DNA of 64,000 bases from Xenorhabdus griffiniae (GCF_037265215.1 NZ_CP147737.1:3132001-3196000); one strand, 5' to 3'. Counted from the stretch's first letter, positions 1-10,044 are shown. The notes: a model not told the origin generated them from the letters alone. Numbers and translations are program-made.

Positions 1-3000
1 AAGCAGAATATCGCCATTTAATCAACTGGCTGTCTCATCAGGAAACCCAATCCTGCCGCTGGATTAACTCTTATGGTCCTACCGAAACCACGGTGATTGC
101 CACCACGCTGAAATTGGACCACCAAAATTTACCCCAGCTTAAAGGGGTTATCCCGATTGGCTATCCACTGCCGAATACCCGTATTTATATTCTGGATACG
201 CACGGCCGGCCGGTTCCTCTCGGCGTCAGTGGTGAAATTCATATCGGTGGCGCCGGTGTGGCCCGTGGTTACCTCAATCGTCCGGATTTAACCGCCGAAA
301 AATTTGTGGCGGATCCATTTAGCATCCAGCCCGATGCCCGTATGTACAAGACCGGTGATCTGGGGCGCTGGCTACCCGATGGCGCGATTGAATATTTAGG
401 ACGCAACGATTTTCAAATTAAGATCCGTGGCTTTCGCATTGAACTGGGGGAAATTGAAACCCAACTGCTGGCTTGCGAAGACGTCCACGATGCCGTGGTG
501 ATCGCCCGTGAAGAAGAAAGCGGTGACAAACGCTTAATTGCCTATGTGATCCCCAAAGCTGGCAGCACGCTAAAACCGGCGGAGTTACGTGAACACCTCA
601 GTTCCCGCCTGCTGGAATATATGTTACCCCGTGCCTTTGTTATACTGGACGCTTTCCCGATGTCCGCCAACGGTAAACTGGATCGCAAGGCCCTGCCGGC
701 ACCGGATCAAAGCGCTATCGTCAGCCGTGAATATGAAGCGCCACAGGGTGAAACTGAACAGAAACTGGCGGCAGTCTGGCAATCGCTGCTGGAACTGGAA
801 CAGGTCGGGCGCCATGACAATTTCTTTGAACTGGGCGGCCATTCCCTGCTGGTCGTCAGCCTGATCGAACAGTTGCGCCAGCAAGGGCTTTCTCTGGCGG
901 TCAGCGCGGTCTTCGCTGCCCCTACCCTGGCGGCCATGAGCGCCCGCTTACATCAAAAGCAAGATGCCGCGCTAGCGGTTATCCCGCCTAACCTGATCCG
1001 CGAAGACAGCCCGCAGATTACGCCCGCCATGCTGCCACTGGTGACATTAACCCAGGCCCAAATTGACCGTATTGTTGACCATGTCCCGGGCGGTGTCGCC
1101 AATATTCAGGATATTTACCCGCTTGGCCCCTTGCAGGAAGGCATTCTGTTCCACCATTTACTGACCGAAACCGGTGACACCTACCTTGAAAATATTCTGA
1201 TGCACTTTGACAACCGGCCACGGCTGACGCGTTTCTTGCAGGCGTTGCAGCAGGTGATTGACCGGCACGATATCCAACGCAGTGCCTTCCACTGGCAGGA
1301 GCTGCCCATTCCCGTGCAGGTGGTCTACCGTCATGCCCCTCTGCCGATCACAGAGCTGACGTTATCCGCCGGAGAACGTGCCGAAACCCAGCTACGGCGT
1401 CTGACCGATCCGGACAGCATACGGTTAGATATTACTCAGGCGCCATTACTGGCCGCTTATATCGCCCGGGATCCTGATACCGATCAATGGTGGTTAAGCC
1501 TGCTGCATCACCATCTGGTTTGTGACCATCTGTCACTGGAAATCATTTTCAGTGAAGTGCAGGCACTGATCCTCGGAGAAGCCGCACACCTGCCCGCCCC
1601 ATTGCCTTACCGCAATTTTATCGCCCAGACCCGTCAGGTGCCGATTGAAGTGCATCAGGCTTATTTCCAGCAGTTACTGGGCGACGTGGAAGAACCGACG
1701 CTGCCCTTTGGGTTACTGGATGTACAGGGAAACAGCCGCGATAAGCACGATAAAATCGTGGAAGATATTGTCACCTTAGATGAGGAACTGGCCCAACAGA
1801 TCCGGAATTGCGCCCGTCAATTGGGGATCAGTGCGGCCGTGCTATTCCATGTCGCCTGGGCGCAGGTATTGGCACAGTGCGGCGGCCGTGAAGATGTGGT
1901 ATTCGGTACGGTGTTATTGGGCCGCTTACAGGGGGGCATGGGCGCTTCACAGGTGCTGGGGATGTTTATCAATACCCTGCCAGTCCGTATCCCGTTACAG
2001 GCCCGTACCGTAAAACAGGCGGTACAGGAAACCTACCAGCGCCTGAGTGAATTACTGGATCATGAGCAAACCCCTCTGGCGATTGCCCAGCGGTGCAGCG
2101 GTGTGCCAGCCTCATTGCCACTGTTTAACAGTTTGCTGAATTTCCGTCACAGCCCGCGTGATGAGGAAGCGACGCATTCATTGGCTTGGGACGGTATTCA
2201 GGTATTGGACAGTGAAGAGCGCAGTAACTACCCCTTATCCCTGGATGTGGACGATTTTGATGATGGATTTGCACTGACTGCACAATGCAGCCAGCAAATT
2301 AATCCGGTACGCATTACTGCCTATATGAAGACGGCACTGGAAGGCATTGTGGCCGCGCTGCAATATGCGCCTGAGCAACCTATCCACGCTATCGATATCT
2401 TGCCACGGGCCGAACGTACCCAATTATTGGAGGGTTTTAACGATACGGCGATAGACTCTCCACAAGACGCCTTAATCCATCAACTGTTTGAACAACAGGC
2501 AACACGTACACCGGATGCCATTGCATTGGTCTTTGGCGAAAACGAACTGAGTTATGCGGCACTAAACCGCCAGGCTAACCAACTGGCACACCAGCTGATT
2601 GCCGCGGGGGTACGCCCCGATGATCGCATCGCTATCTGTGTTGACCGCAGTCTGGAGTTGATTATTGGTTTGTACGCCATTCTTAAGGCGGGAGCCGGCT
2701 ATGTTCCGCTTGATCCCGAATACCCGGCCGAACGTCTGGCGTATCAACTGTCGGACAGCAAACCGGTGTTATTGCTGACACAGCGCTCTTTACAGGGGCT
2801 GTTGCCAATATCAGATACGCCTGTCTGGTTGCTGGATGATGAAAGCCAGCGCAATAACGTAGCAAAACAGCCAATCCATAATCCGGATATTCAACTTCAA
2901 CCCCATCATCTGGCGTATATTATCTATACTTCCGGCTCCACCGGCCAGCCCAAAGGCGTGATGCTGGAGCACCGCAATGTGGTGAACTTTATTCATGCAC

Positions 3001-6000
3001 AGCACCAGACCAGTGAACCACAATCAGGGGATCGTATTCTGCAATTTGCGACCATTGCCTTTGATACCTCGGTATCCGATATTTTCCCGACCCTGGCCGC
3101 CGGTGCGACACTGGTTTTGCGACCGCCCCATATTCGGATACCGGATATGACTTTTGTCACCTTCCTGCGTGAGCAGAAGATCACCATTATAGATATGCCG
3201 ACCGCCTTCTGGCACCTGTGGGTACAGGAGATGATGGCCGGCCGCAGCGGTTTTAGCCCCTATCTGCATACCCTGATTGTGGGCGGCGAAAAAGCAGAAT
3301 ATCGCCATTTAATCAGCTGGCTGTCTCAGCAGGAAACCCAATCCTGCCGTTGGATTAACTCTTATGGTCCTACCGAAACCACGGTGATTGCCACCACGCT
3401 GAAATTGGATCACCAAAATCCACCGTATCCCGAAGGGGTTATCCCGATTGGCTATCCACTGCCGAATACCCGTATTTATATTCTGGATACGCACGGCCGG
3501 CCGGTTCCTGTCGGCGTCAGTGGTGAAATTCATATCGGTGGCGCCGGTGTGGCCCGTGGTTACCTCAATCGTCCGGATTTAACCGCGGAAAAATTTGTGG
3601 CGGATCCATTTAGCACACAACCTGATGCCCGTATGTACAAAACCGGCGATCTGGGGCGCTGGTTACCCGATGGCGCAATTGAGTATCTGGGACGCAATGA
3701 TTTTCAAATTAAGATCCGTGGCTTTCGCATTGAACTGGGGGAAATTGAAACCCAACTGCTGGCTTACGAAGACGTCAGCGATGCCGTGGTGATCGCCCGT
3801 GAAGAAGAAAACGGTGACAAACGCTTAATTGCCTATGTGATCCCCAAAGCCGGCAGCACGCTAAAACCGGCGGAGTTACGTGAACACCTCAGTGCCCGCC
3901 TGCTGGAATATATGTTACCCCGTGCCTTTGTTATACTGGATGCTTTCCCGATGTCCGCCAACGGTAAACTGGATCGCAAGGCCCTGCCGGCACCGGATCA
4001 AAGCGCTATCGTCAGCCGTGAATATGAAGCACCACAGGGTGAAACTGAACAGAAACTGGCGGCAGTCTGGCAATCGCTGCTGGAACTGGAACAGGTCGGG
4101 CGCCATGACAATTTCTTCGAACTGGGCGGCCATTCCCTGCTGGTCGTCAGCCTGATCGAACAGTTGCGCCAGCAAGGGCTTTCTCTGGCGGTCAGCGCGG
4201 TCTTCGCTGCCCCTACCCTGGCGGCCATGAGCGCCCGCTTACATCAAAAACAAGATGCCGCGCTAGCGGTTATTCCGCCTAACCTGATCCGCGAAGACAG
4301 CCCGCAGATTACGCCCGCCATGCTGCCACTGGTGACATTAACCCAGGCCCAAATTGACCGTATTGTTGACCATGTCCCGGGCGGTGTCGCCAATATTCAG
4401 GATATTTACCCGCTTGGCCCCTTGCAGGAAGGCATTCTGTTCCACCATTTACTGACCGAAACCGGTGACACCTACCTTGAAAATATTCTGATGCACTTTG
4501 ACAACCGACCACGGCTGACGCGTTTCTTGCAGGCGTTGCAGCAGGTGATTGACCGGCACGATATCCAACGCAGTGCCTTCCACTGGCAGGAGCTGCCCAT
4601 TCCCGTGCAGGTGGTCTACCGTCATGCGCCCCTGCCGATCACAGAGCTGACGTTATCCGCCGGAGAACGTGCCGAAACCCAGCTACGGCGTCTGACCGAT
4701 CCGGACAGCATACGGTTAGATATTACTCAGGCGCCATTACTGGCTGCTTATATCGCCCGGGATCCTGACTCCGATCAATGGTGGTTAAGCCTGCTGCATC
4801 ACCATCTGGTGTGTGACCATCTGTCACTGGAAATCATTTTCAGTGAAGTGCAGGCACTGATCCTCGGAGAAGCCGCACACCTGCCCGCCCCATTGCCTTA
4901 CCGCAATTTTATCGCCCAGACCCGTCAGGTGCCGATTGAAGTGCATCAGGCTTATTTCCAGCAGTTACTGGGCGACGTGGAAGAACCGACGCTACCCTTT
5001 GGGTTACTGGATGTACAGGGAAACAGCCGCGATAAGCACGATAAAATCGTGGAAGATATTGTCACCTTAGATGAGGAACTGGCCCAACAGATCCGGGATT
5101 GCGCCCGTCAATTGGGGATCAGTGCGGCCGTGCTATTCCATGTCGCCTGGGCGCAGGTATTGGCACAGTGTAGTGGCCGTGAAGATGTGGTATTCGGTAC
5201 GGTGTTATTGGGCCGCTTACAGGGGGGGATGGGCGCTTCACAGGTGCTGGGGATGTTTATCAATACCCTGCCAGTCCGTATCCCGTTACAGGCCCGTACC
5301 GTAAAACAGGCGGTACAGGAAACCTACCAGCGCCTGAGTGAATTACTGGATCATGAGCAAACCCCTCTGGCGATTGCCCAGCGGTGCAGCGGCGTGCCGG
5401 CCTCATTACCACTGTTTAACAGCCTGCTGAATTTCCGTCACAGCCCGCGTGATGAGGAAGCGGCGCATTCATTGGCTTGGGACGGTATTCAGGTGCTGGA
5501 CAGTGAAGAGCGCAGTAACTACCCCTTATCCCTGGATGTGGACGATTTTGATGATGGATTTGCACTGACCGCACAATGCAGCCAGCAAATTAATCCGGTA
5601 CGCATTACTGCCTATATGAAGACAGCACTGGAAGGCATTGTGGCCGCGCTGCAATATGCGCCTGAGCAACCTATCCATGCTATCGATATCTTGCCACAGG
5701 CCGAACGTACCCAACTACTGGAAACATTTAACGATACCGTTGTTGAGTATCCGCAAGACGCCTTAATCCATCAACTGTTTGAACAGCAGGCAGCACGCAC
5801 ACCGGATGCAATTGCATTGGCCTTTGGTGAGAGCGAACTGAGTTATGCGGCACTAAACCGCCAGGCTAACCAACTGGCACACCAGCTGATTGCCGCGGGG
5901 GTACGTCCCGATGATCGCATCGCTATCTGTGTTGACCGCAGTCTGGAGTTGATTATTGGTTTGTACGCCATTCTTAAGGCGGGAGCCGGCTATGTTCCGC

Positions 6001-6630
6001 TTGATCCCGAATACCCGGCCGAACGGCTGGCGTATCAACTGTCGGACAGCAAACCGGTGTTATTGCTGACGCAGCGCCCTTTACAGGGGCTGTTGCCAAT
6101 ATCAGATATGCCTGTCTGGTTGCTGGATGATGAAAGCCAGCGCAATAACGTAGCAAAACAGCCGATCCATAATCCGGATATTCAACTTCAATCCCATCAT
6201 CTGGCGTATATTATCTATACTTCCGGCTCCACCGGCCAGCCCAAAGGCGTGATGCTGGAGCACCGCAATGTGGTGAACTTTATCCATGCGCAACACCAGA
6301 CCAGTGAACCACAATCAGGGGATCGTATCCTGCAATTTGCGACTATCGCCTTTGATACCTCGGTATCCGATATTTTCCCTACCCTCGCATCGGGCGCAAC
6401 ACTGGTGCTGCGCCCTGCTCATATCCGTGTACCGGATGCAGAATTTGTCAATCTGTTAAATAAGCAGAAAATCACTATCATGGATATGCCGACCGCCTTC
6501 TGGCATCAATGGGTACAAGAGATGATGGCGGGACGCAGTGGTTTCGGCCAATATCTGCGCACCGTTATCGTCGGTGGCGAGAAAGCGGAACTGCGCCATT
6601 TAATCAGTTGGCAATCTATACCTGAAACGC
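1..6630 (+). repeat. Tandem near-identical NRPS module repeat, period 3291 bp
   Basis: Bases 1 to about 3290 recur at about 3292 to 6380 with only scattered, mostly silent changes; landmarks such as the T-domain serine codons (843 and 4134) are exactly 3291 bp apart. Each unit runs from inside an A domain, through T and dual E/C domains, into the next A domain. Similarity then becomes patchy through 6385-7048 and stops after about 7049, where the last A/T/TE region is unique. This suggests recent duplication or ongoing gene conversion between modules. Confidence 0.93.
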
Positions 6631-8411
6631 AATCCTGCCGTTGGATTAACTCTTATGGTCCTACCGAAACCACGGTCATTGCGACCACATTAAAAGTGGA
6701 TGGAACGAGCACGCTATCGACTGATATCACCGATAATATCCCGATTGGCTATCCATTGCCGAATACCCGTATTTATATTCTGGATACATTTGGGAAGCCG
6801 GTTCCTCTCGGCGTCAGTGGTGAAATTCATATCGGTGGCGCCGGTGTGGCCCGTGGTTATCTCAATCGTCCGGATTTAACCGCAGAAAAATTTGTGGCGG
6901 ATCCATTTAGCAAACAGCCCGATGCCCGTATGTACAAGACCGGCGATCTGGGGCGTTGGCTACCCGATGGTGCGATTGAATATTTAGGACGCAATGATTT
7001 TCAGGTCAAGCTACGTGGGTTCCGCATTGAACTGGGGGAAATTGAAACTCGTCTGGTGCAATGTCAAGGAGTACAAGATGCTATTGTCCTGATCCGAGAA
7101 ATAACATCTGATGATAAACGTCTCGTTGCATATGTTCAGCCAGAATCCGGTGTCAACTTGGTTCCCAGTGAACTGCGTCAGCAACTTGCTCAACAGCTTG
7201 CCGAGTTTATGCTACCCAGTGCATTTGTGATCCTTGACGCTTTCCCGCTTACCTCTAACGGCAAAATCGACCGTCAGGCATTCCCTGCTCCCGATCAATC
7301 TGCCATCGTAACCCGTGATTATGAAGCCCCCCAAGGTGAGGTTGAAATAACATTGGCTCAGATTTGGCAAGATCTTCTGGGAGTGGAGCGTGTCAGCCGT
7401 CATGACCATTTCTTTGAATTAGGAGGCCATTCACTGCTTATTTTGAAAGCCAGCTCTTTAGCAATAGAAAAACTTGGGCTTCAGCAGAATATGATGGCGA
7501 GCCTGATGACGTTTACCACTATCAAAGAACAAGCCCGCGCCATTGAAGATCGAGATAATATCCATGTTGGTTCTATGGTCGGCCTGTCACAAAACCTCAA
7601 AGCAACACCGCTGTTCTTTGCGCCCGGCGCTGGAGGACACGTGCTCTATTTGCGGGAATTGGCGACAGCATTGGAAGGTATTTATGCCGTTTGGGGTATG
7701 CAATCACCAGAGTTAGATGGACGTAGTGATCCCCCATCATACCTTGAGATGAACGGCCTTGAGGCAATGGCCAGCGTTATGATCGATGATCTTAAGAAAG
7801 TTCAACCCAATGGCCCTTATTATTTAGCTGGACACTCTTTCGGAGGCTGGCTCGTATTCGAAATGGCCCGACAACTCGTCCAACAAGGTGAAAGCATTGG
7901 TTTGCTGGCTTTAGTCGATAGCGAATCCCCTCTAGAAAGCCTAACCCAAAGGAACGAATCAGAATGGTCTAATCGCCGCTGGCTGGCTGAGTTTGGCAAT
8001 GTGCTTGCTGCATTGGCGGGGGCAGAGGAAAACTTTACCGAAGAAGAATTTGAATCCATGACAGAAGAAGAGCAACTCGATAACTTACGAATTCGTCTCA
8101 TTGAAGAAGAACTCTTACCTCCTCAACTTGAAGCTAAGGAAATCTCTGCCTATTTAAATGTCTTCAAGGCCCATTCTTTGGCAACTTATCAGCCGCAAGA
8201 ACGCTATTCAGGAACACTCCACCTGTTTCTGGCTAACGAGGAGTATGAAGGACAAAATATCTCTGCCGACAGCATTATTAATGGCTGGAAGACGCTGGTT
8301 ACTGGGGAAGTTATCTCCGAAACTTTATCTGGTGATCACATCACCATTATGCGTCAACCTTTCGTTCAAGGGTTAGCATCGGCCATAGCGAGTGTAAATA
8401 TAATTCCATAA
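3..8411 (+). CDS. Nonribosomal peptide synthetase, last synthetase of its line (5' end outside window)
   Basis: The frame is open from base 3, so the window opens inside the gene and the ATG at 93 is internal. Counting residues from 93, the visible order is A (C-terminal part), T, condensation, A, T, condensation, A, T, thioesterase. The T-domain serines in LGGHSL are residues 251, 1348 and 2447. Condensation motifs HHLVCDH lie at 473-479 and 1570-1576. Both condensation domains also carry HHLLTETGD (354-362, 1451-1459), the signature of dual epimerisation/condensation domains, so the preceding residues are probably made D. The thioesterase has GHSFGG (Ser2582) and a late GDH, so it releases or cyclises the product. 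The pocket code aligned by eye to GrsA is DTSDIGSVIK in both complete A domains; Asp at position 278 suggests a basic amino acid. A lysine-rich lipopeptide synthetase such as PaxC of Xenorhabdus is a reasonable but unproven candidate. Confidence 0.95.
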   Translation, partial: AEYRHLINWLSHQETQSCRWINSYGPTETTVIATTLKLDHQNLPQLKGVIPIGYPLPNTRIYILDTHGRPVPLGVSGEIHIGGAGVARGYLNRPDLTAEKFVADPFSIQPDARMYKTGDLGRWLPDGAIEYLGRNDFQIKIRGFRIELGEIETQLLACEDVHDAVVIAREEESGDKRLIAYVIPKAGSTLKPAELREHLSSRLLEYMLPRAFVILDAFPMSANGKLDRKALPAPDQSAIVSREYEAPQGETEQKLAAVWQSLLELEQVGRHDNFFELGGHSLLVVSLIEQLRQQGLSLAVSAVFAAPTLAAMSARLHQKQDAALAVIPPNLIREDSPQITPAMLPLVTLTQAQIDRIVDHVPGGVANIQDIYPLGPLQEGILFHHLLTETGDTYLENILMHFDNRPRLTRFLQALQQVIDRHDIQRSAFHWQELPIPVQVVYRHAPLPITELTLSAGERAETQLRRLTDPDSIRLDITQAPLLAAYIARDPDTDQWWLSLLHHHLVCDHLSLEIIFSEVQALILGEAAHLPAPLPYRNFIAQTRQVPIEVHQAYFQQLLGDVEEPTLPFGLLDVQGNSRDKHDKIVEDIVTLDEELAQQIRNCARQLGISAAVLFHVAWAQVLAQCGGREDVVFGTVLLGRLQGGMGASQVLGMFINTLPVRIPLQARTVKQAVQETYQRLSELLDHEQTPLAIAQRCSGVPASLPLFNSLLNFRHSPRDEEATHSLAWDGIQVLDSEERSNYPLSLDVDDFDDGFALTAQCSQQINPVRITAYMKTALEGIVAALQYAPEQPIHAIDILPRAERTQLLEGFNDTAIDSPQDALIHQLFEQQATRTPDAIALVFGENELSYAALNRQANQLAHQLIAAGVRPDDRIAICVDRSLELIIGLYAILKAGAGYVPLDPEYPAERLAYQLSDSKPVLLLTQRSLQGLLPISDTPVWLLDDESQRNNVAKQPIHNPDIQLQPHHLAYIIYTSGSTGQPKGVMLEHRNVVNFIHAQHQTSEPQSGDRILQFATIAFDTSVSDIFPTLAAGATLVLRPPHIRIPDMTFVTFLREQKITIIDMPTAFWHLWVQEMMAGRSGFSPYLHTLIVGGEKAEYRHLISWLSQQETQSCRWINSYGPTETTVIATTLKLDHQNPPYPEGVIPIGYPLPNTRIYILDTHGRPVPVGVSGEIHIGGAGVARGYLNRPDLTAEKFVADPFSTQPDARMYKTGDLGRWLPDGAIEYLGRNDFQIKIRGFRIELGEIETQLLAYEDVSDAVVIAREEENGDKRLIAYVIPKAGSTLKPAELREHLSARLLEYMLPRAFVILDAFPMSANGKLDRKALPAPDQSAIVSREYEAPQGETEQKLAAVWQSLLELEQVGRHDNFFELGGHSLLVVSLIEQLRQQGLSLAVSAVFAAPTLAAMSARLHQKQDAALAVIPPNLIREDSPQITPAMLPLVTLTQAQIDRIVDHVPGGVANIQDIYPLGPLQEGILFHHLLTETGDTYLENILMHFDNRPRLTRFLQALQQVIDRHDIQRSAFHWQELPIPVQVVYRHAPLPITELTLSAGERAETQLRRLTDPDSIRLDITQAPLLAAYIARDPDSDQWWLSLLHHHLVCDHLSLEIIFSEVQALILGEAAHLPAPLPYRNFIAQTRQVPIEVHQAYFQQLLGDVEEPTLPFGLLDVQGNSRDKHDKIVEDIVTLDEELAQQIRDCARQLGISAAVLFHVAWAQVLAQCSGREDVVFGTVLLGRLQGGMGASQVLGMFINTLPVRIPLQARTVKQAVQETYQRLSELLDHEQTPLAIAQRCSGVPASLPLFNSLLNFRHSPRDEEAAHSLAWDGIQVLDSEERSNYPLSLDVDDFDDGFALTAQCSQQINPVRITAYMKTALEGIVAALQYAPEQPIHAIDILPQAERTQLLETFNDTVVEYPQDALIHQLFEQQAARTPDAIALAFGESELSYAALNRQANQLAHQLIAAGVRPDDRIAICVDRSLELIIGLYAILKAGAGYVPLDPEYPAERLAYQLSDSKPVLLLTQRPLQGLLPISDMPVWLLDDESQRNNVAKQPIHNPDIQLQSHHLAYIIYTSGSTGQPKGVMLEHRNVVNFIHAQHQTSEPQSGDRILQFATIAFDTSVSDIFPTLASGATLVLRPAHIRVPDAEFVNLLNKQKITIMDMPTAFWHQWVQEMMAGRSGFGQYLRTVIVGGEKAELRHLISWQSIPETQSCRWINSYGPTETTVIATTLKVDGTSTLSTDITDNIPIGYPLPNTRIYILDTFGKPVPLGVSGEIHIGGAGVARGYLNRPDLTAEKFVADPFSKQPDARMYKTGDLGRWLPDGAIEYLGRNDFQVKLRGFRIELGEIETRLVQCQGVQDAIVLIREITSDDKRLVAYVQPESGVNLVPSELRQQLAQQLAEFMLPSAFVILDAFPLTSNGKIDRQAFPAPDQSAIVTRDYEAPQGEVEITLAQIWQDLLGVERVSRHDHFFELGGHSLLILKASSLAIEKLGLQQNMMASLMTFTTIKEQARAIEDRDNIHVGSMVGLSQNLKATPLFFAPGAGGHVLYLRELATALEGIYAVWGMQSPELDGRSDPPSYLEMNGLEAMASVMIDDLKKVQPNGPYYLAGHSFGGWLVFEMARQLVQQGESIGLLALVDSESPLESLTQRNESEWSNRRWLAEFGNVLAALAGAEENFTEEEFESMTEEEQLDNLRIRLIEEELLPPQLEAKEISAYLNVFKAHSLATYQPQERYSGTLHLFLANEEYEGQNISADSIINGWKTLVTGEVISETLSGDHITIMRQPFVQGLASAIASVNIIP

Positions 8412-8417
8412 ATTTCT

Positions 8418-8434
8418 GGCAGCCAATGGCTGCC
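8418..8434. other. Short GC-rich hairpin after the NRPS stop
   Basis: GGCAGCC and GGCTGCC form a perfect 7 bp stem with a 3-base loop, 7 bases after the synthetase stop. There is no T-run, so it may protect the mRNA 3' end upstream of the true terminator at 8451. Confidence 0.5.
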
Positions 8435-8450
8435 TTATCCGCTAACAACA

Positions 8451-8478
8451 AACCTCGTTATTTTCAACGAGGTTTTTC
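8451..8478 (+). terminator. Rho-independent terminator of the NRPS gene
   Basis: A perfect 9 bp stem, AACCTCGTT with AACGAGGTT, and a 6-base loop are followed directly by a T-run, 40 bases downstream of the stop. Confidence 0.9.
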
Positions 8479-8484
8479 GATATT

Positions 8485-8589
8485 TATACCAATCTAACTT
8501 CAAGGCGCAACTTGCAAATCAATGTGATTGTTTATATCTCCCCGCTACGCGGGGAGATATAAGACGCATCTTGAAAGGCGATTGGTATA
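8485..8589. repeat. Palindromic intergenic element, copy A
   Basis: Bounded by perfect 10 bp inverted ends TATACCAATC and GATTGGTATA. The centre (8533-8561) is a perfect 13 bp stem, TATATCTCCCCGC, around TAC. It is the best preserved of eight loci of this family in the window and sits between the NRPS terminator and the next gene. It contains no open frame. Confidence 0.88.
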
Positions 8590-8739
8590 ATGCGTATATT
8601 AATAGAGAAGAATATAAATTAAATAAATATATTTTAAAGACAAGAGCCAATATAAGAGACACCCATTATCTTGACATATAAACTAAGCTTCTTATCCTTG
8701 ACATTCCTTCCACAACCAAAAATAAGGGGAATATTTATT

Positions 8740-9366
8740 ATGTCTAAAGATAAATTAACCAACGGCGCTATATTTTATACCGGAAAAAATTATACTGGGG
8801 CGTGTTATGAATACCCAGAAAATAGTACAGAAATCAATCTAATTGGCACGCCATTAAATGATAAGTTTCTTTCCGTTGAAATTGGAACAGGTTCTATTGT
8901 ATTCGCCTGGCGGCATGGCAATGACAGTCAACCTGGACAAATTTATCGTGAATGGGATACAAGCCAGCCAGATATCAGCGATATTAAAGGGTTATCAAAG
9001 TTTATTGTCTCACCCTCAAATCGTGATTTACTCGCAGTAAAATTAATTAATGAATCAGGTATCGATCAAATATTTAGGGCTAATATTCAGACTTATAAAA
9101 TTCCCAATCCTGTAGATTGCTATTCAAATGGAGATTATGAAATTGTTGGTTTAATCCCCAAAGATGGTCAACAATATGTTACATTCGTTGTTGTCTTTGA
9201 TCAGAATAATATTCCAGTCACGCAAGGATCGGTTTATTTTACATACAATGGTACAGATCTTGATATCGTTACTTATGATACGACTAAACCACATCATATG
9301 CGATTTGAAAAAGTAGATGGTTATCATTTTATATTCTTCTTAGAAAAATTTTCTGACAATAAATAA
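8740..9366 (+). CDS. AT-rich orphan gene; N-terminal part resembles a beta/gamma-crystallin fold
   Basis: Translation most likely starts at 8740, where AAGGGGA lies 9 bases upstream of an ATG, giving 208 residues; the longer frame from 8671 adds 23 poorly coding residues. The first 45 residues contain IFYTGKNYTGACYEYPE, which resembles a Greek-key motif of bacterial beta/gamma-crystallin-like proteins. The rest is rich in beta-forming and aromatic residues and ends in a compact domain with paired aromatic stretches. No signal peptide, membrane segment or catalytic motif is visible. Base composition is far more AT-rich than the NRPS, and the gene has its own terminator, so it looks acquired separately. 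The crystallin assignment is tentative; function is unknown, and a role in host interaction would be a guess from the likely entomopathogenic lifestyle. Confidence 0.6.
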   Translation: MSKDKLTNGAIFYTGKNYTGACYEYPENSTEINLIGTPLNDKFLSVEIGTGSIVFAWRHGNDSQPGQIYREWDTSQPDISDIKGLSKFIVSPSNRDLLAVKLINESGIDQIFRANIQTYKIPNPVDCYSNGDYEIVGLIPKDGQQYVTFVVVFDQNNIPVTQGSVYFTYNGTDLDIVTYDTTKPHHMRFEKVDGYHFIFFLEKFSDNK

Positions 9367-9421
9367 AGCTGAAATATTAAATTAACAACCTGCTATTCCG
9401 TTTATTAAATTTTAATAAAAA

Positions 9422-9457
9422 AGGAGTATGTATATTTATAATACATACTCCTATTTT
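9422..9457 (+). terminator. Terminator of the orphan gene at 8740
   Basis: A perfect 12 bp stem, AGGAGTATGTAT with ATACATACTCCT, and a 7-base loop are followed by ATTTT. It lies between this gene and the converging yfcD, so it may serve both strands. Confidence 0.85.
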
Positions 9458-9519
9458 AAATGATTATTGAATATCAACAAAAGATCCTCATTTCCGTAAC
9501 CAATAATTGTCAATGATAA

Positions 9520-10044
9520 TTAAAACGACGCCACTTGATTATTACGTGCTAACCATAAAGAGAGCGCTTTCAGTGAATCCTGGGTGAACTCATCACAACG
9601 GGCCGTGATTTCTTCCGGTGTTAGCCAGTAAACGGCGGCGACTTCTTCTTCCTGCAATGCAAATGGCCCATGGCTAACACAACTGAACAAACCACCCCAT
9701 ATACGACAAGTGTCCTCTTCATAATAAAAAATCCCATGTTCGGCAAAAGGAACACCTGCAATCCCCAACTCTTCTTCTGCCTCCCGACGCGCGGCTTCAA
9801 GCAAAGTTTCTCCCGCCATCACGACACCACCTGCCGTTGCATCTAATTTTCCCGGATAAAAATCTTTCGTTTCTGTACGATGCTGAATCAGGATCTTGCC
9901 CATCCCATCATGCACGACAATATAAGTAGCACGATGCCTCAAGTTCTGCGCTCTCATCTGCTGGCGAGACGATTGCGCAATGACTTCATTGCCTTCATTG
10001 ACGATATCAATCCATTCAATATTTGCCGATTTTTCTTGCATCAT
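9520..10044 (-). CDS. yfcD: Nudix hydrolase YfcD
   Basis: A 174-residue cytosolic protein with a complete Nudix box at residues 73-95 (G-x5-E-x7-REAEEELGI), the Mg2+-binding signature of enzymes that cleave nucleoside-diphosphate-linked compounds. The sequence and position next to yfcG match the E. coli yfcD-yfcG neighbourhood; the YfcD substrate is not firmly known. The frame begins with two consecutive ATG codons and no strong ribosome binding site. It shares a 124-base divergent promoter region with yfcG, which is AT-rich but holds no operator I can name. Confidence 0.93.
   Translation of the reverse strand: MMQEKSANIEWIDIVNEGNEVIAQSSRQQMRAQNLRHRATYIVVHDGMGKILIQHRTETKDFYPGKLDATAGGVVMAGETLLEAARREAEEELGIAGVPFAEHGIFYYEEDTCRIWGGLFSCVSHGPFALQEEEVAAVYWLTPEEITARCDEFTQDSLKALSLWLARNNQVASF

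Noticed and set aside
93..95. ATG at 93 as the start of the NRPS gene
   Set aside because: The same frame is open to the edge of the window and encodes the continuation of the A domain seen in the second copy at 3294 onward.
589..864. 91-codon plus-strand frame in the NRPS, repeated at 3880-4155
   Set aside because: Its recurrence is explained by the 3291 bp module repeat, not by selection for a second protein.
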